From Comamonadaceae bacterium (lineage in GTDB: Bacteria; Pseudomonadota; Gammaproteobacteria; Burkholderiales; Burkholderiaceae_C): a stretch of 63,826 nt of DNA. Below are positions 38,672 through 48,086 of this stretch, one piece after another. Location of the stretch: assembly GCA_947447985.1 (NCBI GenBank), contig CANFLX010000013.1, forward strand, positions 1-63,826. The letters are read 5' to 3'. Made by a program: the position numbers and the translations under genes. The stretch's first letter is position 1, and each line of letters starts with the position of its first letter. Under the pieces are notes generated by a model. It saw only the letters and a list, made by a program, of their open reading frames with translations. It had not been told where the DNA came from and did not search any database.

Positions 38672-39580
38672 TCAGCTGCGCCGCACGCGGACCATAAAGT
38701 CCGCCGTTTGGCGCAGCGCGTCCCGCGCTTCGGGCAGCAGGCTGGGCATGACCGCAAACGCGTGGGGCGTGCTCTTCCATTCCAAACAGGTGCTGTCCTG
38801 GCCCAGGGCTTGCAGTTTGCGATGCAGGCTGCGCGAATCGTCCAGCAAGACTTCGGTTTGGCTCACGACCGTCAGGCAGGGCGGCAGGCCCTCTAAATGA
38901 CCAAACAGCGGCGAAATGCGTTCGTCGGTGCGCGCCATGCCAGGGGCGTACATGGCGGCAGCGTCTTCCAGGAGCGGGCGCGCCAGCATGGCGTCCTTGG
39001 CGGCATTGCTTTGGTAGGTGGCGCTTTGGTGTGTCATGTCCAGCCAGGGTGAAAAAAGCACCAAGGCACGGGGGGCAGCCAGGCCTGCGTTGCGGATCCC
39101 TTGGGCCGTGAGCAGCGCCAGGTTGCCGCCAGCACTGTCGCCGCCCAACATGATTTGACTGCCCGCAATGCCGCTGTCCAGCAAGGCACGGTAGACGGCA
39201 AAGGCATCGTCACGCGCAGCAGGAAAAGGATGCTCGGGCGCCAGCCGGTAGTCCACCATCAGCATGCGAACCTTGGCCAACAGGGCCAGATGCCGGGCCA
39301 TATCGCGGTGGCTGTTCACGCTGCCTGCAATGTAGCCGCCACCATGGGTGTACATGCACACCGGCGCCGCTTTGTCGCCCACCAGTTCCAAGGGCTCCAC
39401 CCATTCCACCTTGACGCCTGCCATCACATCGGCGCGTACCGCCACCCGCGGGTTGGGCTTGCTGCGGTCTTGGTCCAGAAATTGACGGCCTTTGTTCAAA
39501 CGAATTTCGGCGGGAATTTTCAGGCTGGCTTTGAGGCGGGCTCTCAAAAAACGGCTGATCAAAAAATTTTGAATGCTCAT
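38672..39580 (-). CDS. alpha/beta hydrolase (hormone-sensitive lipase family esterase)
   Basis: A 302-residue esterase of family IV. The oxyanion motif HGGG spans residues 79-82. The nucleophile is Ser149 in GGDSAGG, and the catalytic histidine is in STPHAFAVMP near the C-terminus. No signal peptide is obvious. Such enzymes hydrolyse short and medium acyl esters. The gene follows the monooxygenase gene by 27 bases on the same strand, so an ester product of that enzyme is a plausible substrate. Confidence 0.9.
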   Translation of the reverse strand: MSIQNFLISRFLRARLKASLKIPAEIRLNKGRQFLDQDRSKPNPRVAVRADVMAGVKVEWVEPLELVGDKAAPVCMYTHGGGYIAGSVNSHRDMARHLALLAKVRMLMVDYRLAPEHPFPAARDDAFAVYRALLDSGIAGSQIMLGGDSAGGNLALLTAQGIRNAGLAAPRALVLFSPWLDMTHQSATYQSNAAKDAMLARPLLEDAAAMYAPGMARTDERISPLFGHLEGLPPCLTVVSQTEVLLDDSRSLHRKLQALGQDSTCLEWKSTPHAFAVMPSLLPEARDALRQTADFMVRVRRS

Positions 39581-39607
39581 GGTGTTTTCTTTCGGAGTCG
39601 TAGGCTG

Positions 39608-41086
39608 TTATTCGGTCACAAAATCCTGCGGCCGAAACCGCGCCAGGTGTTTGCGCATGGTGAAAGTGGTCCAGGGCCAGTTCGTGCTGTTGCGGCCGTT
39701 TTTGTCGAGAAAATAGCTGGTGCAGCCGCTGTTCCACACGGTGCTTTGCAGTGCCGCTTGTACTTGCGTGTTGTAACTGGCCATGCGCGTGGGGTTGACG
39801 GCAATTTGCGACAGCCCTTGCTTGCGCGCGGTGGTGATTGCCGAGACGATAAATTGAAGCTGCGCTTCAATGATCACAAACGCCGAGGTGAAGGTGTACA
39901 GGTTGGGGCCAAAGGTCAAAAAGAGGTTGGGGCAGTCCTGCGCCATGGTGCCTAAGTAGGCCGAGGGCGACCCTTGCCAAAGGGCCGACAAAGGCAGGCC
40001 GCTTTGGCCAATGATGCAGTTCGCAATCGGCGGGTTGGCCACTTCAAAGCCTGTGGCAAAAACAATCGCATCGACCTCCGAGCGACTGCCGTCGCTGGCG
40101 ATGAGCTGCTGGCCCTCAATTTTCACAACGTCGGGCGCGACGGTCACATTGGCCTGGCTCAGTGCGGGATACCAGCTGTTGGACAACAAAATGCGCTTGC
40201 AACCCACCGAGTAATCAGGGAGCAAGCGCGTGCGCAGCGCCGGATCGGCCACGCCTTTGTGGATATTTTTCACGCCCTGGGCTTGAATGCGCTGGAGCGC
40301 CCAGGGGTAATTCAGGCTGGCATTGAGCAATTCAAACTGCAGATACAAGGCGGTGCGAAACAGCCGCTGCAGCCAGGGGTGCTTGGCAAAGCGTGCCTGC
40401 CAGCGTGGCGCAATTGGCAGATCGAGCTTGGGCAAGACCCAGGGCGCTGTGCGTTGGAACAGTGTGAGGCTTTGGACCCGCGGCTGAATCTTGGGAACAA
40501 ATTGGATGGCCGACGCACCCGAGCCAATCACCGCCACGCGTTTGCCACGCATGTCATAGCCATGGTCCCAACGCGAGGAGTGAAAGTGCACGCCGGTAAA
40601 GGTGTCCAAGCCCGGCACGCGCGGCAGCACCGGCACATGCATGGGGCCGCAAGCCATCACGACAAAGCGCGTCCACAGCACGCCCGCATGGGTTTGCAGC
40701 CGCCATTGTTTCTTGTGGCTGTCCCAGCGCGCCTCGGTCAGTTCATGGCCCAGGCGAATACGGCCCAGCACGCCAAAGCGCTCGGCCGTATCGCGCGTGT
40801 AATTTTTTATTTCTGCCTGTTTCGCAAACAGGCGGCTCCAGCGCGGGTTGGGTGCGAACGAGTAGGAGTACAGCGCCGAGGGCACGTCGCATCCGCAGTC
40901 GGGGTAGCTGTTGTCGCGCCAAACGCCGCCAATCTCGTGGCTCTTCTCCAGCACCACGCACTCCACCCCGGCTTGGTGCAGGCGGATGGCCGCACCAATG
41001 CCTGCAAAGCCCGCACCCACCACCACCACCTCGTGGACGGTGCCTGGGTCGGTGGCGTCAAACGGGTTCCCCGTCGGGGTGGGCAT
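39608..41086 (-). CDS. flavin-containing monooxygenase (Baeyer-Villiger type)
   Basis: A 492-residue NADPH- and FAD-dependent monooxygenase. The FAD loop VVGAGFAGIGAA starts near residue 22. The NADPH loop is VIGSGASAIQFVP. Between them lies the Baeyer-Villiger fingerprint FxGxxxHxxxWD at Phe163-Asp174 (FTGVHFHSSRWD). Such enzymes insert oxygen next to a ketone to make an ester or lactone. The gene sits between a GST (12 bases upstream) and an esterase (27 bases downstream) in one minus-strand unit. The ketone substrate is not predictable. Confidence 0.9.
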   Translation of the reverse strand: MPTPTGNPFDATDPGTVHEVVVVGAGFAGIGAAIRLHQAGVECVVLEKSHEIGGVWRDNSYPDCGCDVPSALYSYSFAPNPRWSRLFAKQAEIKNYTRDTAERFGVLGRIRLGHELTEARWDSHKKQWRLQTHAGVLWTRFVVMACGPMHVPVLPRVPGLDTFTGVHFHSSRWDHGYDMRGKRVAVIGSGASAIQFVPKIQPRVQSLTLFQRTAPWVLPKLDLPIAPRWQARFAKHPWLQRLFRTALYLQFELLNASLNYPWALQRIQAQGVKNIHKGVADPALRTRLLPDYSVGCKRILLSNSWYPALSQANVTVAPDVVKIEGQQLIASDGSRSEVDAIVFATGFEVANPPIANCIIGQSGLPLSALWQGSPSAYLGTMAQDCPNLFLTFGPNLYTFTSAFVIIEAQLQFIVSAITTARKQGLSQIAVNPTRMASYNTQVQAALQSTVWNSGCTSYFLDKNGRNSTNWPWTTFTMRKHLARFRPQDFVTE

Positions 41087-41097
41087 GCCGGGCCTGC

Positions 41098-41742
41098 TCA
41101 GGCCGGTTTGGCAATCGCCGCTTTGCGGTCCGCGTTGACCTTTTGAGAGCTGGCGCGCTCGCCCACCAGCTTGGTGTAGGCCTTGTAGTCCACACCTGCG
41201 CTCAGCAGCAAGTCTTCGCCATAAATCGCACGGGTTGACATGCCCACCAGCGGCAGGTTGCTAAAGGCCACGCAGTCTGCCAGCGTGAAGGTATCCCCAG
41301 CCACATAGGGCGAGAATTGGACCAGGCGTTTGAAGGCCGCAATGTTTTTGTCCAGCTTTTTGCGCACGGCCGCCTTGGTCTCGTCGCTCACGGTGCCGCC
41401 AAAAAAGGCCTGGCCGTACAACTCGCGTGCCACCAACTCCAGGTGCAGGTTGATGAAGGTGATCAGCTCGCGCACCTTGGCCGCGGCGAATGCGTCCTGC
41501 GGCACCAGCGGATGGGCGGGGTACTGGGCTTCCAGGTAGTCCAGGATCACTGCGGTTTCGCACAATCCACCCTGGGGTGTGCGAATGAAGGGCACCTTGG
41601 CCAGCGGAGAGGCAGACAATACCGCTTCTTCTTTGCTGCCCGTCAGGACATATTCCTCGGTGAACGCGATCTCTTTTTCAAGCAGGGCGTGCTTGACGAT
41701 GTTGTAGTAATTCGAGATGGCAAAGCCGCAAAGTGTGATCAT
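41098..41742 (-). CDS. glutathione S-transferase family protein
   Basis: A 214-residue cytosolic GST. The thioredoxin-fold N-terminal domain has MITLCGFAISNYYNIVKHALLEK-type opening (Ser10 or Tyr nearby could activate glutathione), SPLAKVPFIRTPQGGLCETAVILDYLE with the Pro-loop and Ser/Thr site, and an all-helical C-terminal half with the usual FTLADCVAFSNLP motif. It precedes the monooxygenase by 12 bases. It may detoxify or isomerise an intermediate of that pathway, but this is inference. Confidence 0.88.
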   Translation of the reverse strand: MITLCGFAISNYYNIVKHALLEKEIAFTEEYVLTGSKEEAVLSASPLAKVPFIRTPQGGLCETAVILDYLEAQYPAHPLVPQDAFAAAKVRELITFINLHLELVARELYGQAFFGGTVSDETKAAVRKKLDKNIAAFKRLVQFSPYVAGDTFTLADCVAFSNLPLVGMSTRAIYGEDLLLSAGVDYKAYTKLVGERASSQKVNADRKAAIAKPA

Positions 41743-41857
41743 GGTGCAAATACTCCGGGTGGTAACGATTCCCCAGTGTAATTTGCCCGGTCCAAGCGGG
41801 AGCTTTGCACTGCCGCTTGGGTGACAAGCCAGGCGCGCTGGCTGTCAGAGCTGGGTT

Positions 41858-42496
41858 TTATTTGACTTCGGTCACAAACTCCGAGGCAGGGCGGCGAACC
41901 TTGGGCAGGTTGAGCAGCCAGTCTTTGTCGGCTTCGCGGTAACCCAAAGGCATCACGACGACGCTGCGCAGGCCACGGGCTTTGAGGCCCAAAATGCCAT
42001 CCAGCGCTGCCGGGTCAAAGCCTTCCATGGGCGTGCTGTCCACACCTTCCTCGGCGGCAGCCACCAGCGCCATGCCCACGCCGATATAAGCTTGGCGCGC
42101 TGCGTGCTCAAAATTGACCTGGGGTTCACGCGCGGTGTAATTGGCCAGCAGGTTTTTGCGGTAGGCGTCACCGGCTTCGGTGCTGCCACCCCGCTGGGCG
42201 TTGGTGTAGTCAAAAATCTGGTTGATACGGTCGGCGGTGTAGTTGTCCCAGGCCGCGAACACCAGCACATGCGAGCCGTCGGTGATCTGGCTTTGACCCC
42301 AGGCGATGGCTTTGATTTGCTCGCGCACCGCGGCGTTGGTCACCACCAGCACTTCAAACGGCTGCAGGCCGCTGGAGCTGGGTGCCAGACGGATGGCTTC
42401 CAAAATGCGGTTCACTTTGTCTTGGGGAACGGCCTTGGCGGGGTCCATCTTTTTGGTGGCATAGCGCCATTGGAGTTTGGATTGCAAATCAGACAT
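41858..42496 (-). CDS. NAD(P)H-dependent oxidoreductase, nitroreductase family
   Basis: A 212-residue FMN protein of the NfsB/YdgI group. It shows LQSKLQWRYATKKMDPAKAVP near the start, the FMN-binding RLAPSSSGLQPFEVLVV, a central FEHAARQAYIGVGMALVAAAEEGVDSTPMEGFDPAAL and the C-terminal VVMPLGYREADKDWL. Members reduce nitro groups, quinones or enones. I start at ATG 42496; the 23 residues upstream in frame look unrelated. It is followed on the same strand by the GST and monooxygenase after about 115 bases. Confidence 0.9.
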   Translation of the reverse strand: MSDLQSKLQWRYATKKMDPAKAVPQDKVNRILEAIRLAPSSSGLQPFEVLVVTNAAVREQIKAIAWGQSQITDGSHVLVFAAWDNYTADRINQIFDYTNAQRGGSTEAGDAYRKNLLANYTAREPQVNFEHAARQAYIGVGMALVAAAEEGVDSTPMEGFDPAALDGILGLKARGLRSVVVMPLGYREADKDWLLNLPKVRRPASEFVTEVK

Positions 42497-42596
42497 GGGG
42501 AACTTTCGTTGGAGGTTTGTTTGGGAAATATGCGCGCATCGGTCCAAAGACCGAGGCCACTGCACAGTCGATTATCGCGAGTTGGGAGATGAAGCC

Positions 42597-44411
42597 TTAT
42601 TTCCCAAAGCCATCCTTCAATCCCACCGCCAGGTTGAAAACGGGCTTGCTGCCCGCGAGGTGGTCCACACGGTCGGCAACGAAATAGCCCAGGCGTTCAA
42701 ACTGGAACTTTTGGTCGGGCAGGGCGTGGGCCAGGCTGGGTTCCACGATGGCGTTCACGACTTTGAGGCTGTTCGGGTTCAGGCTTTCGATAAAGTCTTT
42801 GCCGCCCGCGTCGGGCTGCTCGTCGGTGAACAGGCGGTCGTACATGCGCACCTCCGCAGATACGCCATCACTGGCGCCCACCCAGGTGATGACTCCTTTG
42901 ACCTTGACGCTGGACGACCCTGGCGTGCCGCTCTTGGTGTCGGGGATCAGGGTGGCGTGCACCTCGGTCACCTGACCATTGGCATTTTTCACGGCGCCTG
43001 TGCATTCAATGATGTGGCCGTACTTGAGGCGCACTTTGTTGCCCGGGAACAGGCGGAAAAAGCCTGCAGGGGGTGTTTCTTCATAGTCGCTGCGCTCAAT
43101 CCACACCTCGCGGCCGATCACAAACTGGCGGTTGCCCAACTCGGGCAGATGCGGGTGCACGGGCGCGCTACAGGCATCCAGCGAGCCTGCGCCCATGACC
43201 TCGTCCCAATTGGTCAGCACCAGCTTGACCGGGTCCAGCACGGCCATGGCACGTGCGGCCGAGCCGTCCAGGGTCTCGCGCAGGCAGCCTTCCAGAGTGG
43301 AATAGTCAATCCAGCTGTCACTCTTGGTCACGCCAATGCGCTCGGCAAACAGTTGCAGGCTTTCGGGGGTGTAGCCGCGGCGGCGCAGACCAACGATGGT
43401 GGGCATGCGCGGGTCGTCCCAGCCCTTGACCTTGTTTTCGACCACCAGCTGGGCGAGCTTGCGCTTGCTGGTGATGACGTAGGTCAAGTTCAGCCGGGCA
43501 AATTCGTATTGGCGCGGGGCCGGGGCACTGAGCAGTCCGCCTTCGATCAAGCGTTCGAGCAGCCAATCGTAAAACGGGCGCTGGTCTTCAAACTCCAGCG
43601 TGCAAATGCTGTGGGTGATTTGCTCCAGCGCGTCTTCAATAGGATGTGCAAAGGTGTACATCGGGTAGATGCACCAGGTGTCGCCCGTGTGGTGGTGGGT
43701 GGCGCGGCGGATGCGGTAGATGGCCGGGTCGCGCATATTGATGTTGGGGCTGGCCATGTCGATCTTGGCGCGCAGCACCATGCTGCCGTCTTCGTGCGCG
43801 CCATCGCGCATTTCTCTGAAGCGCGCCAGGTTCTCGGCCGGGGTGCGCCTGCGAAACGGGCTGTCCACGCCGGGTTTGCCAAAGTCGCCGCGGTTGACGC
43901 GCATTTGCTCGGCCGTTTGCTCGTCCACATAGGCATGACCAGCTTCAATCAGGTGTTCGGCGGCGCGGTACATGAAATCAAAGTAGTCGCTGGCCTGATA
44001 AGGCGCGGCGCTGCCAGGTGCCTGCCCCATTTGGGCCCAATCAAAGCCCAGCCACTTCACTGCATCAATGATGCTGTTCACATACTCGGTGTCTTCTTTT
44101 TCGGGGTTGGTGTCGTCAAAGCGCAGGTGGCACAAACCACCGTAGTCTCGCGCCAGGCCAAAGTTGATGCAAATGCTTTTGGCGTGCCCGATGTGCAAAT
44201 AACCGTTGGGCTCGGGCGGAAAGCGGGTGCGGATCTTGGCTGGATCCAGCTGGCCGCTGGCCTGGTGTGCAGCGTCGCCCGGACTGCCCGCCCAGCGGCG
44301 CATGCGGTAGGTGCCACCAGCCAGGTCGTGCTCAATAATTTGGCGTAAAAAATTACTGGGTTTGCTGGCTTCGGTGGTTGCGGCGGGCTTTTTAGGGGTG
44401 GTCGTGCTCAT
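42597..44411 (-). CDS. glnS: glutaminyl-tRNA synthetase
   Basis: A 604-residue class I aminoacyl-tRNA synthetase. The HIGH-type motif is PPEPNGYLHIGHAKS and the KMSKS-type motif is TSKRKLAQLV. GlnRS-specific features include LRFDDTNPEKED and DEVMGAGSLDA, and a C-terminal anticodon-binding beta-barrel (PGNKVRLKYGHIIECTG). I start at ATG 44411 (MSTTTPKK), beyond an unrelated upstream extension of the frame. A low-complexity lysine/alanine stretch leads to the core. The gene faces uppP divergently. Confidence 0.96.
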   Translation of the reverse strand: MSTTTPKKPAATTEASKPSNFLRQIIEHDLAGGTYRMRRWAGSPGDAAHQASGQLDPAKIRTRFPPEPNGYLHIGHAKSICINFGLARDYGGLCHLRFDDTNPEKEDTEYVNSIIDAVKWLGFDWAQMGQAPGSAAPYQASDYFDFMYRAAEHLIEAGHAYVDEQTAEQMRVNRGDFGKPGVDSPFRRRTPAENLARFREMRDGAHEDGSMVLRAKIDMASPNINMRDPAIYRIRRATHHHTGDTWCIYPMYTFAHPIEDALEQITHSICTLEFEDQRPFYDWLLERLIEGGLLSAPAPRQYEFARLNLTYVITSKRKLAQLVVENKVKGWDDPRMPTIVGLRRRGYTPESLQLFAERIGVTKSDSWIDYSTLEGCLRETLDGSAARAMAVLDPVKLVLTNWDEVMGAGSLDACSAPVHPHLPELGNRQFVIGREVWIERSDYEETPPAGFFRLFPGNKVRLKYGHIIECTGAVKNANGQVTEVHATLIPDTKSGTPGSSSVKVKGVITWVGASDGVSAEVRMYDRLFTDEQPDAGGKDFIESLNPNSLKVVNAIVEPSLAHALPDQKFQFERLGYFVADRVDHLAGSKPVFNLAVGLKDGFGK

Positions 44412-44505
44412 GCGAACGATTTTAGACGGGGGCACCCTCTTGCCATGATCGGACTGGATCGCCTGGGCCAAGGGCGATAATCAGCCGCAGTTTTTGGGAG
44501 CGTTT

Positions 44506-45330
44506 GTGGACACTGTTGTATTGCTTAAAGCCGCCGTCATGGGGTTGGTTGAAGGATTGACCGAGTTTTTGCCGATTTCGTCGACCGGGCATTTGATTTT
44601 GGCGGGCGCCTTGCTGGGCTTTGACGATGAGAAGGCCAAGGTGTTTGACATCGCCATCCAGACCGGCGCCATCTTTGCGGTGATCTTGGTCTATTGGGAA
44701 AAAATCCACAGCACCCTCAAGGCGCTGCCCTACCGGCAAGACGCGCAACGCTTTGCGTTCAACGTGTTCATTGGCTTTTTGCCTGCAGTGGTGTTGGGCC
44801 TGTTGTTCGGTAAAGCAATCAAGGCACACTTGTTCACACCCTGGGTGGTGGCCACCACCTTCATCATCGGTGGCTTCATTATTTTGTGGGCCGAGCGCCG
44901 ACCCGCCAGCGCAGTGCGGATCCTCTCGGTCGAAGACATGCGGGGACGCGATGCACTCAAAGTGGGGCTGGTGCAGTGCCTGGCCATGGTGCCGGGCACC
45001 AGCCGCAGCGGCGCGACCATCATTGGAGGCATGCTGCTGGGCCTGTCGCGCAAAGCAGCGACCGATTTTTCATTTTTTCTGGCAATCCCCACACTGATAG
45101 GCGCGGGTGTTTACAGCCTCTACAAAGAGCGCGCGCTCTTGTCGCTGGCCGATGTGCCCTTGTTTGGCGTGGGTCTGGTGGTGTCTTTCATCAGCGCCTG
45201 GGTCTGCGTGCGCTGGTTGCTCCAATTCATCTCCAGCCACAGCTTTGAGGTATTTGCCTGGTACCGGATCGCGTTTGGCCTGGTGGTCCTGGCGACCCAC
45301 TATCTGGGTTGGGTGACCTGGGCGGCTTGA
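44506..45330 (+). CDS. uppP: undecaprenyl-diphosphate phosphatase
   Basis: A 274-residue inner-membrane phosphatase that recycles undecaprenyl diphosphate during peptidoglycan synthesis (BacA/UppP). Both signature motifs are present: [17 protein letters not shown] near the N-terminus and [20 protein letters not shown] later. About eight helices are visible. The frame could begin at TTG 44494, but GTG at 44506 has GGGAG at the right distance and gives the usual start MDTVVLLKA. Overexpression is known to confer bacitracin resistance in other bacteria. Confidence 0.93.
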   Translation: MDTVVLLKAAVMGLVEGLTEFLPISSTGHLILAGALLGFDDEKAKVFDIAIQTGAIFAVILVYWEKIHSTLKALPYRQDAQRFAFNVFIGFLPAVVLGLLFGKAIKAHLFTPWVVATTFIIGGFIILWAERRPASAVRILSVEDMRGRDALKVGLVQCLAMVPGTSRSGATIIGGMLLGLSRKAATDFSFFLAIPTLIGAGVYSLYKERALLSLADVPLFGVGLVVSFISAWVCVRWLLQFISSHSFEVFAWYRIAFGLVVLATHYLGWVTWAA

Positions 45331-45355
45331 CCCGGCGCTACGTCGGATGCCGTCT

Positions 45356-46159
45356 TCAAGCGCCTAAATTGCGCAGCGCCGCTTCCACCGCAGCGGCGGT
45401 GGCCAACGGCTTTTCCATCGGGAACAGGTGGCTGCCGTCCAGCATCATGGTGCGGCCTTTGGTGAGCTGCTCGGTCATGGCCATGCCCACGCGCCGCATT
45501 TCCACTGATTGGCGCCCGCCAATAAAGGCCACCGGACACTTCAGCGGGTGACGGCGGAACAGACGGTCCAAATTGTCCGGAATCGTGTTGTAAATGCGGG
45601 TTTCAATGTCGCGGTCAAAGCTGAGCACGCGCTTGCCTTCGTGGTCGTGGGTGCCGTGCTCGATGTAATCCTGCAGCACTTCGGGCTCCCAGTGGGCGAA
45701 GGCTTTTTTGTGGCGGAAGTGCTCCAACGCCGCTTCGGCGCTGGGCCAGCTGTTGCGCCGTTTGTGGCTGATGGCCCCCGGCGAGACTGAGCCGACGAGC
45801 TGCGCACCCTTGATCATGCCCAGCGCGGTAGAACGCCAGCCGCCCAAAATCGGTGAGTCCAGCAGCACCACGCCGCGTGCGATCCCCGGGTGCTTGGCAG
45901 CCGCCATCAAACTCAAAATGCCACCCAGCGAATGGCCCAGCATCCACACCGGTTGGCCCAGTTTGTCGGATTGCGCCTGGGTGAAATCCGCTACCTGCTG
46001 CACCAGACCGCGCCAGTTGTTGTCCACCGGGTATTGGGCGTCGTGGCCGAGTTTTTCAACGCTTTTGACGCTGAAGCCGCGTGCACGCAAGTGCTTGAAG
46101 AGCACGCGGTAGGTGCTGGCCGGAAAACTATTGCCGTGAAAAAAGACGATGGGGGTCAT
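45356..46159 (-). CDS. alpha/beta fold hydrolase
   Basis: A 267-residue cytosolic hydrolase. It opens with TPIVFFHGNSFPASTY (HG oxyanion motif). The nucleophile is Ser77 in GHSLGG, an acidic residue is likely in the FIGGRQSVEM region, and the catalytic histidine is in DGSHLFPMEKP. It resembles broad-specificity esterases or lactonases; the substrate is unknown. It starts 12 bases after the Anbu gene on the same strand, so the two may be cotranscribed. Confidence 0.85.
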   Translation of the reverse strand: MTPIVFFHGNSFPASTYRVLFKHLRARGFSVKSVEKLGHDAQYPVDNNWRGLVQQVADFTQAQSDKLGQPVWMLGHSLGGILSLMAAAKHPGIARGVVLLDSPILGGWRSTALGMIKGAQLVGSVSPGAISHKRRNSWPSAEAALEHFRHKKAFAHWEPEVLQDYIEHGTHDHEGKRVLSFDRDIETRIYNTIPDNLDRLFRRHPLKCPVAFIGGRQSVEMRRVGMAMTEQLTKGRTMMLDGSHLFPMEKPLATAAAVEAALRNLGA

Positions 46160-46171
46160 TGCGCCAGTGGC

Positions 46172-46999
46172 TTAAATCAGTTTTTCTTGCGGCGTACTGA
46201 TTTTCTTGAGCGGGCGGTTGCGTTGTGACTCCATGCGCAGTGGCACGTCGGTTCGGCCGCCACTCCACATCGGGTCTTCAATGCTGTCAAACACCTCGCG
46301 CAGCTTTTGCCCCCAGCTGTTGTGCAGCATTTTGAAATAGGGGTTGTTCTCGTCGATGCAGACAATCTTGTCCGTGCTGAAGCTGTCGACGTCGTAGACC
46401 ACCATGTCCAGCGGCAGGCCGACCGACAAATTGGACTTGAGGGTGGAGTCCATGGACACCAGCGCACACTTGGCGGCTTCTTCCAAGGGGGTGTGGGGCG
46501 TGATCACGCGGTCCAGCACCGGCTTGCCGTACTTGGACTCGCCAATCTGGAAGTAGGGCGTCTCTGGCGTGGCCTCAATAAAGTTGCCCGCCGAATACAC
46601 CTGAAACAGGCGCATGGCCTCACCGGCAATTTGGCCGCCAAAAATCAGGGACACGTTGAAATCCATGCCCGCCTGCTTGAGTGATTCGGCGTCGCGCTGG
46701 TAGACCCGGCGAATGGCGGAGCCCAGCACGCGGGCGGCGTCAAACATGCTTTTGGCGTTCCAAATGGTGGTGCCCGCGGTGTCGCCGTTCTCTTTAAGCT
46801 GCTCTACTTGCAAAATTTCTCGCACCGACTGCGCAATGCTCAGATTGCCTGCGGAGAGCAGCACCATGAAGCGGTCTTGCGGCTTTTCGTAGACGATCAT
46901 CTTGCGAAAGGTGTTGATCTGGTCCAGTCCCGCGTTGGTGCGCGAGTCGGAGAGGAATACCAGTCCGGCATTGAGTTTGATGGCGACGCAATAAGTCAT
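46172..46999 (-). CDS. proteasome-type protease, Anbu (ancestral beta subunit) family
   Basis: A 275-residue Ntn-hydrolase of the Anbu family (COG3484). The sequence opens MTYCVAIKLNAGLVFLSDSR: after Met removal Thr1 would be the nucleophile, Asp17 is present, and a lysine at position 32 matches the catalytic lysine region. The family signature SDSRTNAGLDQINTFRKM is intact. Anbu proteins form open rings distinct from HslV and the 20S core; their substrate is not known. Classic Anbu operons include an alpha-E protein, an ATP-grasp protein and a transglutaminase. Here Anbu has only an alpha/beta hydrolase downstream, 12 bases away. Confidence 0.9.
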   Translation of the reverse strand: MTYCVAIKLNAGLVFLSDSRTNAGLDQINTFRKMIVYEKPQDRFMVLLSAGNLSIAQSVREILQVEQLKENGDTAGTTIWNAKSMFDAARVLGSAIRRVYQRDAESLKQAGMDFNVSLIFGGQIAGEAMRLFQVYSAGNFIEATPETPYFQIGESKYGKPVLDRVITPHTPLEEAAKCALVSMDSTLKSNLSVGLPLDMVVYDVDSFSTDKIVCIDENNPYFKMLHNSWGQKLREVFDSIEDPMWSGGRTDVPLRMESQRNRPLKKISTPQEKLI

Positions 47000-47086
47000 G
47001 GGAAAAAGCGGTGGTTTGGGCGAAGCCCTCGATTATCGGTGCTGTGGCCTGCCTCGGTAGAATCCCCCCGCTAAGCCCCGACTCCC

Positions 47087-47494
47087 ATGTCCGAATCCGA
47101 TTTCCAACCCGCAGCTCCCGCAAACACCCCGGCGTCCGATGCCCAGGGGGGCGTTGTGGATCGGGTACGCGCGCCGGCGCTGGCCTACCAGAACCTGGCC
47201 CAGCAAATGCAGGTGTTTTTGTCGCGCACCGACATGCAGCACGGACGCAGCAACAAGTTTTTTCTGCAGCAAACGCTGGAGCTTCTGGCTGAGCTGGACC
47301 AACACCACGCGCGTCAGGCCCATTTGCAAACCGCTTTGCAAGACACCGAGGCGCAGATCGCACAGCTCAAGCAAAAGCTGGTGGACATGGCCGCCGACTC
47401 GGTAGGCGCCGAGCAGGAAGCCCTGGCGATTGCCCAAGCGCGCGCCCACCTGGCCACCTTGTTGCACGACAAGCTGGTGCAAGAGTTCAAGTAA
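47087..47494 (+). CDS. hypothetical coiled-coil protein
   Basis: A 135-residue soluble protein I do not recognise. The N-terminal 25 residues are proline- and alanine-rich and probably disordered. The rest is strongly helical, with heptad-like leucines in FLQQTLELLAELDQHH and QDTEAQIAQLKQKLVDM, and ends in LLHDKLVQEFK. It is divergent from Anbu (87 bases between starts) and is followed after 17 bases by a membrane protein gene, so those two are likely an operon. The function is unknown. Confidence 0.75.
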   Translation: MSESDFQPAAPANTPASDAQGGVVDRVRAPALAYQNLAQQMQVFLSRTDMQHGRSNKFFLQQTLELLAELDQHHARQAHLQTALQDTEAQIAQLKQKLVDMAADSVGAEQEALAIAQARAHLATLLHDKLVQEFK

Positions 47495-47511
47495 ACCTGG
47501 GCATCCCTCTC

Positions 47512-48042
47512 ATGTTTTTCTTCGTGACCTTCTGGGCCGCCGTGCTGAATCTGGTGCTGCTGGTGATCGCCTTGTCCTGGACGCCCGCGTTTTGGACCCA
47601 GGCATCCACCTGGTTGAGCACGCTGCCCTGGCGCACTTTTGGCACCGAGCTCGGTGGCCTGCTGCACATGCAAGCGGTAGACGCGGGCGCGCTGTGGGCT
47701 TTTTGGTTGAGCGAGACCGGTGTTTTGCTGCTGGGCTGTGGCTGGGCCTACCTCGCGCTCAAACGCCATGCTTCGAAGCCCGTGGTCGCTGCGCTGCCCA
47801 CGCCCGAGGTGGCGCAGATGTTTGGCCAGCTCTCCAGCAGTTTGACTGGCCTTCAGGGTTTCGGTGACTTGGACGATGTGCCCGCCCCGCCCTTGGTGCC
47901 GGTCACCGCACCCCCGGTGCACGCCACCCCGGTCGCTGCACCAACGGCCATTACCGCCCATTTGCAAGACATCGATCCGGAGCTGGGTTCCAGCTTTGAC
48001 GCGGTGCTGCGCGAACTCGGCCAGACACCGCGCGCCTCTTGA
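47512..48042 (+). CDS. hypothetical membrane protein
   Basis: A 176-residue protein with two probable membrane helices: residues about 1-23 (MFFFVTFWAAVLNLVLLVIA) and about 60-84 (ALWAFWLSETGVLLLGCGWAYLAL). A proline- and alanine-rich region (PAPPLVPVTAPPVHATPV) precedes a C-terminal acidic segment (HLQDIDPELGSSFDAVL). I do not recognise the family. It is paired with the upstream coiled-coil gene. Its stop is 44 bases from the convergent mutS stop. Confidence 0.7.
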   Translation: MFFFVTFWAAVLNLVLLVIALSWTPAFWTQASTWLSTLPWRTFGTELGGLLHMQAVDAGALWAFWLSETGVLLLGCGWAYLALKRHASKPVVAALPTPEVAQMFGQLSSSLTGLQGFGDLDDVPAPPLVPVTAPPVHATPVAAPTAITAHLQDIDPELGSSFDAVLRELGQTPRAS

Positions 48043-48086
48043 GGCATCGGACCAAAGCCCACCCCTCACTTCTTACTTCCTAGCTC

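Noticed and set aside
42477..44348. 623-codon plus-strand frame opposite glnS
   Set aside because: Antisense shadow of a complete glutaminyl-tRNA synthetase with no independent signal.
46172..46999. Reading Anbu as HslV
   Set aside because: No hslU neighbour, the length is about 100 residues above HslV, and the opening matches the Anbu family.
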